A stretch of 13,389 nt of DNA from Desulfurivibrio alkaliphilus (GTDB taxonomy: Bacteria; Desulfobacterota; Desulfobulbia; Desulfobulbales; Desulfurivibrionaceae): assembly GCA_011048585.1 (NCBI GenBank), contig DSDS01000158.1:1-13389 (forward strand). The letters are read 5' to 3'. Below are positions 6,060 to 12,523 of this stretch, in pieces. The notes beneath the pieces are model-generated. The model made no database searches and was not told the origin of the DNA. It saw only the letters and a list, made by a program, of their open reading frames with translations. Within the stretch, counting starts at the first letter, position 1; every line of letters starts with the position of its first letter. The position numbers and the translations under genes are program-made.

Positions 6060-8678
6060 TTAAAGCTGGTAGGCCCGCTTGCGGAAACGCTGGCGCACCA
6101 CCTCGGCCAGGGTATTGATCACGAAGGTTAACAAAAACAGGGTTAACGCGGCCAGAAAGAGCACCCGGTAATGGGTGCTGAAAATAACCGACTCCGGCAG
6201 CTCCACCGCAATATTGGCCGAGAGGGTCCGAAAGCCGTTGAAGATGTTCCACTCCATCACCGGGGTGTTGCCGGTGGCCATCAGGACGATCATGGTCTCC
6301 CCCACTGCCCGGCCCAGCCCCAGCATCACCGCCGAGAAGAGCCCGCTGGCGGCGGTGGGGATGATGATACGAATCGCCGTCTGCCAGGGGGTGGCTCCGG
6401 CGGCCAGGGAGCCCGAGCGGAGATGTTCTGGCACGCTGGAGAGGGCATCCTCGGCGATGGTGTAAACGGCGGGGATGATGGCAAAGCCCATGACAAAGCC
6501 CACCACCAGGGCGTTACGCTGGACGTAGGTCCCCATCACCTGGCCGACCAGGGGAAAGTCTCCCCGGGAATCAAAGCCGATGGCGGTCAACAGCGAGGCC
6601 AGCAGCCAGGAGAGGGTCAGCACCGCCAGGGTGCCCACGACGAATTTGCCCACCTCCACCACCCCGGTATAAAAGCGGGAGTGGTTGGCTCCCCGTTCCC
6701 GCAGCCAGGGGTTGACCCAGCCCCCCAAGAGAAAAATCACGACCAGCAGGGAGACCGGCAGAAACATGATGAACCAGCCCCCGGTTCCGCTCCCCACCTG
6801 GCCGTCGAGCCAGGCCTTGATATCGCCGGAGAAGAGGAGAAATTCGAGGATGGGACCAAACTGGCCGGCCAGGAAAGTCCCCGCCGGCAGGGCCAGAAAG
6901 AGTAGAAAGAAGAAGCGGAACCGGGACATCCGGACAAACTTCTCCACCGGCAGCAGCTGAAAGAGATAGGCCGCCAGGACAAAGCAGAGCGGCACGGTGA
7001 TAAAGGCCGCCAGCACGCCGGCCACCGCCCCTTCAACAAAGGTGGCGAAGACCAGGGCGGCAAGAAAGCCCAGGACCACGGTGGGCAGGCTCTCCATCAC
7101 CTCCACCAGGGGTTTGATCCGGGTACGCAGGCCGCCGCTTTCCATGAACTCACTGGTATAGATGGCGGCCAGCAGGGCCAGGGGAACCCCGAAGAGCATG
7201 GAGTAGAAGGTGGCCTTGAGGGTGCCGAAGATCAGAGGAGTGAGGCTGTACTTGGGCTCGAAGTCGTCGGTGCCGCTGGCCGACTGCCAGACATAACGGG
7301 GTTCGTTCAGGCCTTCGTAGTGGACCTTGCCGAAAATAGTGTGCAGGTTGGCGGCGGGATGCTTGGGGTTGAAATCCCAGGCGGTTAAGCCGGCTGGGGT
7401 CAAGACGGCGAAGAGGTTATCCCGGGGGGCCAGGGTGGCCGCCGCCACCGCACCACCCTCGGCCTTTTCCTCGGCCAGCAGTTGGTCACTGGTGACATGG
7501 TAAACCTGCACGGTGCCGTCGGCAAAACCGACCGTCAGCAACCTGGTCCGCATGGAGGCCGAAAGGCTGGTAACCGCGGCCGGCCCCTGACCCAGATCGT
7601 GAACCATGGTCAGAACGCCGCCGTCGGGGCTGGTCGCTCCTTCGGGCCTGGTTCGGAACCAGGCCTGGACCCGGCCTTTTGAGTCGCCGACAATGATGGT
7701 GGTCTTGCCGATCAGGAAGGCGGCCGCTGTTATCCGGGCATCCCCGGCCGGCAGCAGGTTGAGCTCTTCGGCTACCACCATCTGGCGGGTATTGCGACTA
7801 TCCACCCGGACCAGATGGCCATCAGCCCAAAGCAGGTAAACCGTATCCCCCCGCCCGGAAACCATGATTTGCCGGGGCAGGCCGTGGTCGGCCAGATCAA
7901 TGGCCAACTCCCCGCCGCTGACCGAACTGCTGACCTGACCGGTGAGCATATTACGGCGGACCGTTATATTCTGCACCCGGAGAGTGCCATCGGCGCTCAG
8001 GGTGGCGATGACCGGTCCGGAGGAGAGCAGTGCGAAATCGATCAGCACCAGACCCTCGTGCCCGGTGGCAATGGGCGGCTGGTGGTCTATTTCCAGCCGC
8101 AGGCGGCGGAGTTGCCCCACCGGGGTACGCTGCACCACCCCGCCTTCATGGCTGGCGATCTCGCCGGTTTCCAAAGCTTGGATTTCGGCCGGCAGGGTGC
8201 TTTCGTCGGCCAGAATAAATTCGGTCTTGATGGCCACTTCGCTCAACTGCATCCGACCGTCGGCAAAGGTGGCGGCAACCGTTTGCGAGTTGGGCTCGTA
8301 GGTAATGGCCAAGGGGGTCTCCCCGGCAAAAAGTTCGTTGCTGCTCAAGGTTTCGCCGTTGTCCAGGCGAAAGGAGCGAATCCGACTCCCCCGCTCTTCG
8401 GTGACCCAGGCGGAGAGCAGAAATTCATCGGCCACCAGATATTCCGCCGATTTGGCAGCCTCGTCCAGGGCCGTTACCTGATGACGCAGCTCCCGGTCGG
8501 CGCCGGCGAACAACGGCACCACCACGCTGGCCAGATAGACGAAAACTCCGATCACCGCGATGATGGTCCCAACCCCGCCCAAAGTGATCAGCGTCTTGGC
8601 TAAATGATCGAGAAGTTTAACGCTGGCCTTGGTGGTGTAGCGGCGCCCGGCACCGGTGAATTTTTTTGGCGTACTCAT
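6060..8678 (-). CDS. pstC: Phosphate ABC transporter permease PstC, long form with periplasmic propeller-like domain
   Basis: PstC pairs with PstA to form the phosphate channel. From ATG 8678-8676 it has 872 residues, against about 300-320 in E. coli. A first membrane helix (about 30-57) is followed by some 410 periplasmic residues containing repeated beta-rich units such as VIATLSADGTLRVQNITV, TVYLLWADGHLVRVDSRN and RLLTVGFADGTVQVYHVT, the look of a WD40-like propeller. The permease domain runs from about 474 (PKYSLTPLIFGTLKATFYSM) to the end, with VEVMESLPTVVLGF, an inserted pair of helices, and the coupling loop EDALSSVPEHLRSGSLAAGA followed by TPWQTAIRIIIP. The ribosome site for this ATG is poor. 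The frame continues 28 codons upstream, but that part runs through the intergenic hairpin and was excluded. The gene is 106 bases downstream of pstS and 23 bases upstream of pstA. Confidence 0.93.
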   Translation of the reverse strand: MSTPKKFTGAGRRYTTKASVKLLDHLAKTLITLGGVGTIIAVIGVFVYLASVVVPLFAGADRELRHQVTALDEAAKSAEYLVADEFLLSAWVTEERGSRIRSFRLDNGETLSSNELFAGETPLAITYEPNSQTVAATFADGRMQLSEVAIKTEFILADESTLPAEIQALETGEIASHEGGVVQRTPVGQLRRLRLEIDHQPPIATGHEGLVLIDFALLSSGPVIATLSADGTLRVQNITVRRNMLTGQVSSSVSGGELAIDLADHGLPRQIMVSGRGDTVYLLWADGHLVRVDSRNTRQMVVAEELNLLPAGDARITAAAFLIGKTTIIVGDSKGRVQAWFRTRPEGATSPDGGVLTMVHDLGQGPAAVTSLSASMRTRLLTVGFADGTVQVYHVTSDQLLAEEKAEGGAVAAATLAPRDNLFAVLTPAGLTAWDFNPKHPAANLHTIFGKVHYEGLNEPRYVWQSASGTDDFEPKYSLTPLIFGTLKATFYSMLFGVPLALLAAIYTSEFMESGGLRTRIKPLVEVMESLPTVVLGFLAALVFATFVEGAVAGVLAAFITVPLCFVLAAYLFQLLPVEKFVRMSRFRFFFLLFLALPAGTFLAGQFGPILEFLLFSGDIKAWLDGQVGSGTGGWFIMFLPVSLLVVIFLLGGWVNPWLRERGANHSRFYTGVVEVGKFVVGTLAVLTLSWLLASLLTAIGFDSRGDFPLVGQVMGTYVQRNALVVGFVMGFAIIPAVYTIAEDALSSVPEHLRSGSLAAGATPWQTAIRIIIPTAASGLFSAVMLGLGRAVGETMIVLMATGNTPVMEWNIFNGFRTLSANIAVELPESVIFSTHYRVLFLAALTLFLLTFVINTLAEVVRQRFRKRAYQL

Positions 8679-8722
8679 ATTTTTTGTAGCCGTAAGAACA
8701 GTTTTTTTCGGAAGCCGGAACC

Positions 8723-8757
8723 CCGGTGGCGCCAAGCTCTTCGCTTTGCGCCACCGG
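8723..8757 (-). other. Strong intercistronic hairpin between pstS and pstC
   Basis: A perfect 10-base inverted repeat, ccggtggcgc (8723-8732) with gcgccaccgg (8748-8757), is extended after one mismatch by aagc (8734-8737) with gctt (8743-8746), leaving a 5-base loop. It begins 27 bases after the pstS stop. No U-tract follows on the minus strand, so it is unlikely to end all transcription. The expected role is to protect the pstS mRNA 3' end, giving more binding protein than membrane subunits, as known for other binding-protein operons such as malE-malF. Confidence 0.75.
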
Positions 8758-8784
8758 AGCATGCGGCTGAAAAGGTGGCTTAGC

Positions 8785-9768
8785 TTAACGGACGCCGATC
8801 TTGCCCAGCTGCTCTTTGGCGATTACCTGGGTGATGGGATAGTAGCCGTCGCGGACCACATCTTCCTGACCTTCCTTGCTGAAGATGTAGCGGACGAATT
8901 CCCGGCGCAGAGGGTCGATGGTGCTGCCGGGCTTGTGGTTGATATAGACATAGAGGAACCGGGCCAGGGGATACTCGCCGGTGTAGGCATTTTCCGGGGT
9001 GGCGGAGACACATTTGCCGTCGGGGGTGGAAGCCAGGGGCACGGCCCGAACGTCGGCGGTCATGTAGCCGATACCGGAATAACCGATGCCGCCCAGTTCG
9101 CTGGCGGTACCCTGGACCACCGAGGAGCTGCCCGGCTGCTCCTTGACCTCATCCTTGTAATCACCGCCAAAGAGGGCGTTGTCCTTGAAAAAGCCGTAGG
9201 TGCCGGAAGCGGAGTTCCGCCCGTAGATGCTGATGGGCATGTTGGCAAACTGGCCGGTGAGGCCCAGGTCACCCCAGGTGCGGATGTTCTGGTTATGACC
9301 GCCGCGCCGGGTTTTGGAGAAGATGGCGTCCACCTGCTGGAGGGTCAGGCACTGGATGGGGTTGTCTTTGTTGACGTAAACCGCCAACATATCGATACTG
9401 GTTTCCAGCGCGACGGGCTTGTAGCCGTAGCGTTTTTCAAAGTTGTCGATCTCCTCGTTCTTCATCGGCCGGCTCATCGGTCCAAAGTGGGCGGTACCGC
9501 TGATCATGGCCGGCGGAGCGGTACCGGAACCTTTACCCTCGATCTCGATCTGGACGTTGGGATACTGCCCCAGGAAGCCTTCGGCCCAGAGGGTCATGGT
9601 GTTGTTCATCGAATCGGAACCGATGCTTTTGATGTTGCCCGATACCCCGGAAACCGGCTTGTAGGGTTTGAGGTTGGGATCAACCAGGTTGGAGGCCGAG
9701 GCCACGGCCGGCAGAGCCAGCAGGGCCGCCAGGGCCAAAAGGGTTTTCTTTACGCTCTTCTTTTCCAT
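8785..9768 (-). CDS. pstS: Periplasmic phosphate-binding protein PstS
   Basis: PstS captures inorganic phosphate in the periplasm and hands it to PstC-PstA. The 327-residue precursor has a Sec signal peptide (MEKKSVKKTLLALAALLALP, cleavage likely after AVASA at residue 25) with no lipobox, so it should be a soluble periplasmic protein. Ligand-site motifs are visible: IGSDSMNNTM (about 49-58), GKGSGTAPPAM (79-89), FGPMSRPM (95-102), and RNSASGT (184-190), which matches the Arg-x3-Ser-Gly-Thr phosphate site of E. coli PstS. ELGGIGYSGIGY (224-235) and the C-terminal FVRYIFSKEGQE are also typical. ATG 9768-9766 is chosen because AAGGAG stands 10 bases upstream; the frame extends 18 codons further but without signal-peptide character. 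It is the first gene of the operon, behind a Pho-box promoter and a long structured leader. Confidence 0.96.
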   Translation of the reverse strand: MEKKSVKKTLLALAALLALPAVASASNLVDPNLKPYKPVSGVSGNIKSIGSDSMNNTMTLWAEGFLGQYPNVQIEIEGKGSGTAPPAMISGTAHFGPMSRPMKNEEIDNFEKRYGYKPVALETSIDMLAVYVNKDNPIQCLTLQQVDAIFSKTRRGGHNQNIRTWGDLGLTGQFANMPISIYGRNSASGTYGFFKDNALFGGDYKDEVKEQPGSSSVVQGTASELGGIGYSGIGYMTADVRAVPLASTPDGKCVSATPENAYTGEYPLARFLYVYINHKPGSTIDPLRREFVRYIFSKEGQEDVVRDGYYPITQVIAKEQLGKIGVR

Positions 9769-9850
9769 GTTACTAATTCTCCTTCGTTTGTGGTTTTTCG
9801 GTTTACGGTAAGCTCCCGCCACCGTTAATTTGCTCCCGACCTGACGCCTG

Positions 9851-9969
9851 CGTTCAAGCCATCAATAGTGCCGCGGACCCGGCTGGACTAGGTGCCGGGG
9901 GAGGGAGGTGACGAGATTGGGTCTTTTCGTCGCTTATCCGGGCCCGCGGCACTATTGATGGCTTGAACG
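9851..9969 (-). repeat. 119-bp inverted-repeat element / giant hairpin in the pstS leader
   Basis: Bases 9851-9876 (starting cgttcaagccatcaatag) are perfectly complementary to 9944-9969 (ending attgatggcttgaacg): 26 consecutive pairs. Position 9877 then mismatches 9943, and five more pairs follow (9878-9882 with 9938-9942). In the minus-strand RNA the mismatch becomes a G-U wobble, so the pstS transcript could form 32 consecutive pairs around a 55-base loop. The loop is rich in C on the minus strand, with CACCTCCCTCCCCC, and holds a small internal repeat GACGA/TCGTC. No target-site duplication flanks the element and no ORF lies inside it. It may be a leader regulatory RNA, an mRNA-stability element or a MITE-like insertion. 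Confidence 0.92.
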
Positions 9970-10005
9970 AGTATTTAAGAACCCGGTCAAACACGATTAG
10001 GAGTG

Positions 10006-10061
10006 AAGATAGAGATGGAAAATTAAGGCAGGGTTAAAAGAAGGTCAGAGGATCGTGAAAG
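10006..10061 (-). promoter_or_regulatory. PhoB-dependent promoter: four Pho half-sites and a -10 box
   Basis: On the minus strand four 7-base half-sites stand exactly 11 bases apart: CTTTCAC (10061-10055), CTCTGAC (10050-10044), TTTTAAC (10039-10033) and CCTTAAT (10028-10022). All four share T at position 4 and A at position 6 with a pyrimidine last, as in the PhoB consensus CTGTCAT with 4-base spacers. Ten bases after the last half-site is TATCTT (10011-10006), the same spacing as in E. coli pstS, with no need for a -35 box. Individual half-sites are degenerate; the helical phasing is the main support. Transcription should start near 9999. Confidence 0.72.
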
Positions 10062-10104
10062 GAGCAGGAAGAATTGACGAAAGCGCTATAATCCGAGCCG
10101 GGGT

Positions 10105-11370
10105 TCAGGAGCGGGCGAGCAGGCGCCATTTGCGGTCGATGCTCGCCCGCAGGGCCTGGGTATGCTCCATGGGGACCCGGCACTCCTCGAACACCTCCCG
10201 CCAGCGGGCCAGACCCTGGCGGGCCTGATCATAAAGGCGGGCAAGCTGGCGGGACGACAGGCCGAATCTCCTGCCCTCGGCCACCAGATCGACATATTCC
10301 ACCTCCCGGTGCTTGCCGTTGACCAGCAGGATATGCTCGGTCTGAAAGATGTTGGGCACGATATCGTAGGCCGGCGAGAGCCGCCACCCCTCCCCGGTGT
10401 GGAGGCAGGCGAAATTCTGCAGATGATCGTCAGTGTTCTGCAAGTGGAGGTTGACCGCGAGCTGCCGAAACAGCATCTCCACATCCCTCTCCGGCTCGAA
10501 GGAAAAACGGCGAAGGATGCGGGCCATCTCGCCATAGGAGACCACGAAGGGGTCTTCCGCGCCGGTGAGGGTGCGCATGCTGACCAAGGCGTTGCGTCCC
10601 CCATGGGGGGTGGTGTCGAAACGCTCCACCAGCAGCAGGGAGCGGCCGCCGACCTCGACTCGCTCGATGGCCGGAACCTCCAGGCCGGCCAGTCCGGCCA
10701 GTTTCAATCCCGCCTCCTCCAGGGCCACAAAAAGATCGGGATGGGGATCACGGATCGAACTGAATTTGGCCAGCCAGTGGCGACCACCCCTGGCGGTCAG
10801 CACTTTGGGCCTGGCCCCGCCGGCGGAACTGCCGCAGGCCAGCAGATGCCGCAACTCGGCCGCCTCGGTATCAAGATCGTTTTCATGCCGAGCGGCCTCG
10901 GCCAGGACCCGGGCGATCTCGGCAAAGCTGATGCTGGCGTCGGCCGGCGAGGGCCGCCGGGGTCGCTCCGCTTCAAGGTAGAGCAGCCGCCCCAGACCGC
11001 CGTTGCCCAAAGCCGCCAGCAGATGGGCCCCGGCGAACCGCTGCCGGTGAATCCCGGCCCGTTTGGCCAGGATGATCCGCCCCCAGCCGTCGGGCAGAGA
11101 ATCCTGAAACACCCCGTGGAGCCCGCTCTCCCGGTCGGGGGCGGGATAAACCCGGTCGGCCAGCGGCAGATGGACCGGGTCCAGGGGGTAAGCCTCGGGC
11201 CGAGCCAGATAGCCTTCATCATAGCGGAAGAAACCTTCACGGCTGCCGGGGTGCTTCAGATTGCGCCCCAGCAGCCGGCCCACCGGGACCACCTCTCCCC
11301 CCGGCATCACCGCCCGCACGTAAAGGTGCAGCTCGTCGGCTATCGCCTTACCCGGGTCTTTTCCAGCCAT
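10105..11370 (-). CDS. hipA: HipA-family Ser/Thr kinase toxin
   Basis: The 421-residue product is a HipA-like kinase. In E. coli HipA phosphorylates glutamyl-tRNA synthetase, which halts translation and produces persister cells; the target here is unknown. The N-terminal subdomain (about 1-135) contains the family signature FQDSLPDGWGR (88-98). The kinase part has the glycine-rich ATP loop GSSAGGARPK (180-189), LAKFSS (200-205), the catalytic loop QNTDDHLQNF (311-320) and the metal-binding AYDIVPN (334-340), so all key residues appear intact and the kinase is probably active. The start ATG 11370-11368 lies inside hipB, overlapping it by 31 bases, with AGGA 6 bases upstream, so translation is probably coupled. 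The N-terminal domain is present in the same chain, so this is a two-gene HipBA rather than a three-gene HipBST system. Confidence 0.93.
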   Translation of the reverse strand: MAGKDPGKAIADELHLYVRAVMPGGEVVPVGRLLGRNLKHPGSREGFFRYDEGYLARPEAYPLDPVHLPLADRVYPAPDRESGLHGVFQDSLPDGWGRIILAKRAGIHRQRFAGAHLLAALGNGGLGRLLYLEAERPRRPSPADASISFAEIARVLAEAARHENDLDTEAAELRHLLACGSSAGGARPKVLTARGGRHWLAKFSSIRDPHPDLFVALEEAGLKLAGLAGLEVPAIERVEVGGRSLLLVERFDTTPHGGRNALVSMRTLTGAEDPFVVSYGEMARILRRFSFEPERDVEMLFRQLAVNLHLQNTDDHLQNFACLHTGEGWRLSPAYDIVPNIFQTEHILLVNGKHREVEYVDLVAEGRRFGLSSRQLARLYDQARQGLARWREVFEECRVPMEHTQALRASIDRKWRLLARS

Positions 11371-11642
11371 GCCTCTTCCTTGCGCTTGCGATCATACTCC
11401 TCAAAGGGGTCCACCGGAACCTGGAGCAGGTTTTCCCAGGGGCGGGCCACCCCCAGCAACCCGGCCAGAGCCAGCCAGGTTTCGATGGCCACGGAACCGG
11501 CGCCACGCTCCATGGCCCGCACCGTATCCACCGAAACTCCCAACCGGGCGGCCACGTCCCGTTGCCGTAGCTTGCCCTCGATCCGCAGTCGGCGATAAAG
11601 CATCCCCAGCCGGCGCAAATAGTCTTCTCTCCCTTCATTCAT
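11340..11642 (-). CDS. hipB: HipB-like XRE-family antitoxin and autorepressor
   Basis: The 100-residue protein carries a helix-turn-helix domain of the XRE/lambda-repressor type at about residues 16-65 (KLRQRDVAARLGVSVDTVRA for the central helices, then MERGAGSVAIETWLALAGLL). HipB proteins dimerise, bind operators in their own promoter and bind HipA to neutralise it. The C-terminal tail is unusually charged (EEYDRKRKEEAWLEKTRVRR) and is partly encoded by bases shared with hipA. ATG 11642-11640 is chosen; the frame continues 40 codons upstream across the promoter with a low-complexity hydrophobic translation, which is not credible. No ribosome site precedes the ATG, and the -10 box ends only 7 bases before it, suggesting a leaderless mRNA. 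Confidence 0.9.
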   Translation of the reverse strand: MNEGREDYLRRLGMLYRRLRIEGKLRQRDVAARLGVSVDTVRAMERGAGSVAIETWLALAGLLGVARPWENLLQVPVDPFEEYDRKRKEEAWLEKTRVRR

Positions 11643-11643
11643 A

Positions 11644-11679
11644 AAACTGATTATAAGCAGTTTCAGGCAATAAAAACAA
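11644..11679 (-). promoter_or_regulatory. hipBA promoter with palindromic operator over the -10 box
   Basis: On the minus strand a perfect -10 TATAAT lies at 11655-11650; an 18-base spacer separates it from a weak -35 TTGTTT (11679-11674). The inverted repeat aaactg (11644-11649) / cagttt (11658-11663) with an 8-base spacer encloses the -10 box exactly. A 6-8-6 palindrome of this kind resembles the 5-8-5 layout of the E. coli HipB operator, so autorepression is likely. The start of transcription would fall at or within a base or two of the hipB ATG. Confidence 0.65.
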
Positions 11680-11697
11680 GGATAAAAAAGGATAAAA
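11678..11697. repeat. Two tandem 10-bp repeats upstream of hipB
   Basis: aaggataaaa occurs twice in tandem (11678-11687 and 11688-11697), one helical turn apart, directly upstream of the hipB -35 region; a related ataaaaacaa precedes them. The shared GGATA equals the half-site of the E. coli HipB operator (TATCC-N8-GGATA), but here the copies are direct rather than inverted, so this may be chance in an A-rich promoter. Confidence 0.5.
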
Positions 11698-11739
11698 ACA
11701 GCTTTATGGCATAATTGCCCCTGGCCTGGTTTTTTTAGC

Positions 11740-11784
11740 TTGCCAACCCGAAAGCCTCCCACCTATAGTGCGGCTGACCGCACT
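11740..11784 (+). promoter_or_regulatory. Promoter and possible operator of the thioesterase gene
   Basis: A -35 box TTGCCA (11740-11745) and a -10 box TATAGT (11764-11769) are separated by 18 bases. A perfect 7-base inverted repeat agtgcgg-ctga-ccgcact (11767-11784) overlaps the end of the -10 box and the expected start site near 11776, where it could act as an operator or as a hairpin at the RNA 5' end. The gene's ATG is 22 bases further on. Confidence 0.5.
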
Positions 11785-11806
11785 GCCTCACCAGGGAGAA
11801 AGAGCC

Positions 11807-12349
11807 ATGACCGGATGGGCAAATAACGGGGCGGCCCCGCCCCCCAAAACCGTAAGCCAGAGCCGGGTGATCATGGCCCACATGATGCTGCCCCAGGACG
11901 CCAATCCGGCCGGGATCGTCCACGGCGGGGTGGTGATGAAGCATATCGACGACGCCGCCGGGGTGGTGGCCCTGCGTCATACCCGGGGCAATGTGGTTAC
12001 CGCCTCCATCGACCGCCTGGATTTTCACACCCCGGTGTTCATCGGCAACCTGCTGATCCTCAAGGCCAGCCTCAACCTGGTGGGAACCACCTCGATGGAG
12101 GTGGGGGTCTGCGTGGAGAGCGAAGATCTCAAAACCGGCGAAATCCGCCATACCGCCTCCGCCTACCTGACCTTCGTCGCCCTGGACGAAAGCCACCGCC
12201 CCCGAGCGGTCCCTCCCCTGCTGCTGGAAAGCGACGAAGAGCGGCGCCGCAATCGCCAGGCCCAGGACCGGCGGCGTCTGCGACTGGCGGAAAAGAGCCA
12301 TGAAACAACTTGCCGCACCCCCGGCGTCTGCCCGACCGCCCAGCGCTGA
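11807..12349 (+). CDS. Acyl-CoA thioesterase, hotdog fold (YciA/ACOT-like)
   Basis: The 180-residue cytoplasmic protein belongs to the hotdog-fold acyl-CoA thioesterases, which hydrolyse acyl-CoA to free fatty acid and CoA. The family pattern is clear: QSRVIMAHMMLPQDANPAGI (about 18-37), then VHGGVVMKHIDDAAGVVALR (38-57), where Asn33 and Asp48 or Asp49 are the expected catalytic residues, then ASIDRLDFHTPVFIGNLLIL (66-85) and HTASAYLTFVALDE (115-128). The Arg-rich tail (EERRRNRQAQDRRRLRLAEK) is common in this group. ATG 11807 is chosen because AGGGAG lies 8 bases upstream; the frame opens 13 codons earlier, across the promoter hairpin. The gene diverges from hipBA, from which it is separated by 164 bases carrying both promoters. 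The substrate cannot be read from the sequence. Confidence 0.92.
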   Translation: MTGWANNGAAPPPKTVSQSRVIMAHMMLPQDANPAGIVHGGVVMKHIDDAAGVVALRHTRGNVVTASIDRLDFHTPVFIGNLLILKASLNLVGTTSMEVGVCVESEDLKTGEIRHTASAYLTFVALDESHRPRAVPPLLLESDEERRRNRQAQDRRRLRLAEKSHETTCRTPGVCPTAQR

Positions 12350-12357
12350 CCCCAGTT

Positions 12358-12426
12358 ATCACACTATATGTGCGAAACTATTAGCCGGTTAAGCAAAAAC
12401 ACTTTTCACTTTGAAAAAAGTGTGAT
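12358..12426. repeat. Nested inverted repeats between the thioesterase and porin genes
   Basis: Two inverted repeats are nested in this AT-rich gap. The outer one pairs atcacact (12358-12365) with agtgtgat (12419-12426). The inner one pairs acactttt (12399-12406) with aaaagtgt (12416-12423) around a 9-base loop. They share bases on the right side, so they cannot both form at once. No T-run follows on the plus strand, so this is not a classic terminator; repressor or activator binding sites upstream of the porin gene are as likely. I found no convincing -35/-10 pair for the porin in the remaining gap. Confidence 0.5.
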
Positions 12427-12523
12427 CCGTGTTAAGAACCCCTCTTGTCGTAAATGAACAGCGATTCAGTCGCCTAAGGGCACTCACAATAGCGGTTTCC
12501 TAAAGAAGAGGGGGAGAACAACC

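Larger units (their letters stand above)
9769..10104 (-). other. hipA-pstS intergenic region: Pho promoter plus about 230-base structured leader
   Basis: This 336-base stretch has no credible gene. From right to left on the minus strand it holds the end of hipA, a PhoB-type promoter (10061-10006), a predicted transcription start near 9999, an unstructured A/T-richer piece, the large hairpin (9969-9851), 82 bases including a possible weaker hairpin (ACGGT/ACCGT around 9790-9815), and the pstS ribosome site AAGGAG. I see no good terminator for hipA in it. Confidence 0.75.

Noticed and set aside
4363..6063. 566-codon open frame on the plus strand opposite pstA
   Set aside because: Its translation is a Gln/Gly/His/Pro-rich shadow of the GC-rich antisense frame, with no domain or ribosome site; pstA on the other strand has clear family motifs.
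8679..8762. Upstream start for pstC adding 28 residues
   Set aside because: The added codons run through the perfect intercistronic hairpin, have no ribosome site and do not resemble a PstC N-terminus.
9851..9969. tRNA T-arm-like or integron attC-like site, because of GTTCAAG and long inverted arms
   Set aside because: No acceptor stem, anticodon arm or CCA context for a tRNA, and the ends do not match the GTTRRRY/RYYYAAC core of attC; no integrase or cassette is nearby.
11643..11762. 40-codon N-terminal extension of HipB
   Set aside because: It would be encoded by the promoter and operator DNA, has hydrophobic low-complexity content and no family resemblance.
11735..12301. 188-codon minus-strand frame opposite the thioesterase gene
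   Set aside because: It would cover the thioesterase promoter and coding region; its sequence is a Gly/His-rich antisense shadow, while the plus-strand frame has complete hotdog motifs.
12399..12423. Intrinsic terminator for the thioesterase gene
   Set aside because: The stem is AT-rich and has no T-run after it on the plus strand; the T-run is on the minus side, where no gene reads toward it.
12476..12495. Possible sigma-54 promoter (GGCAC...TAGC) upstream of the porin
   Set aside because: The distance between the GG and GC elements is one base too long and the second element is poor.
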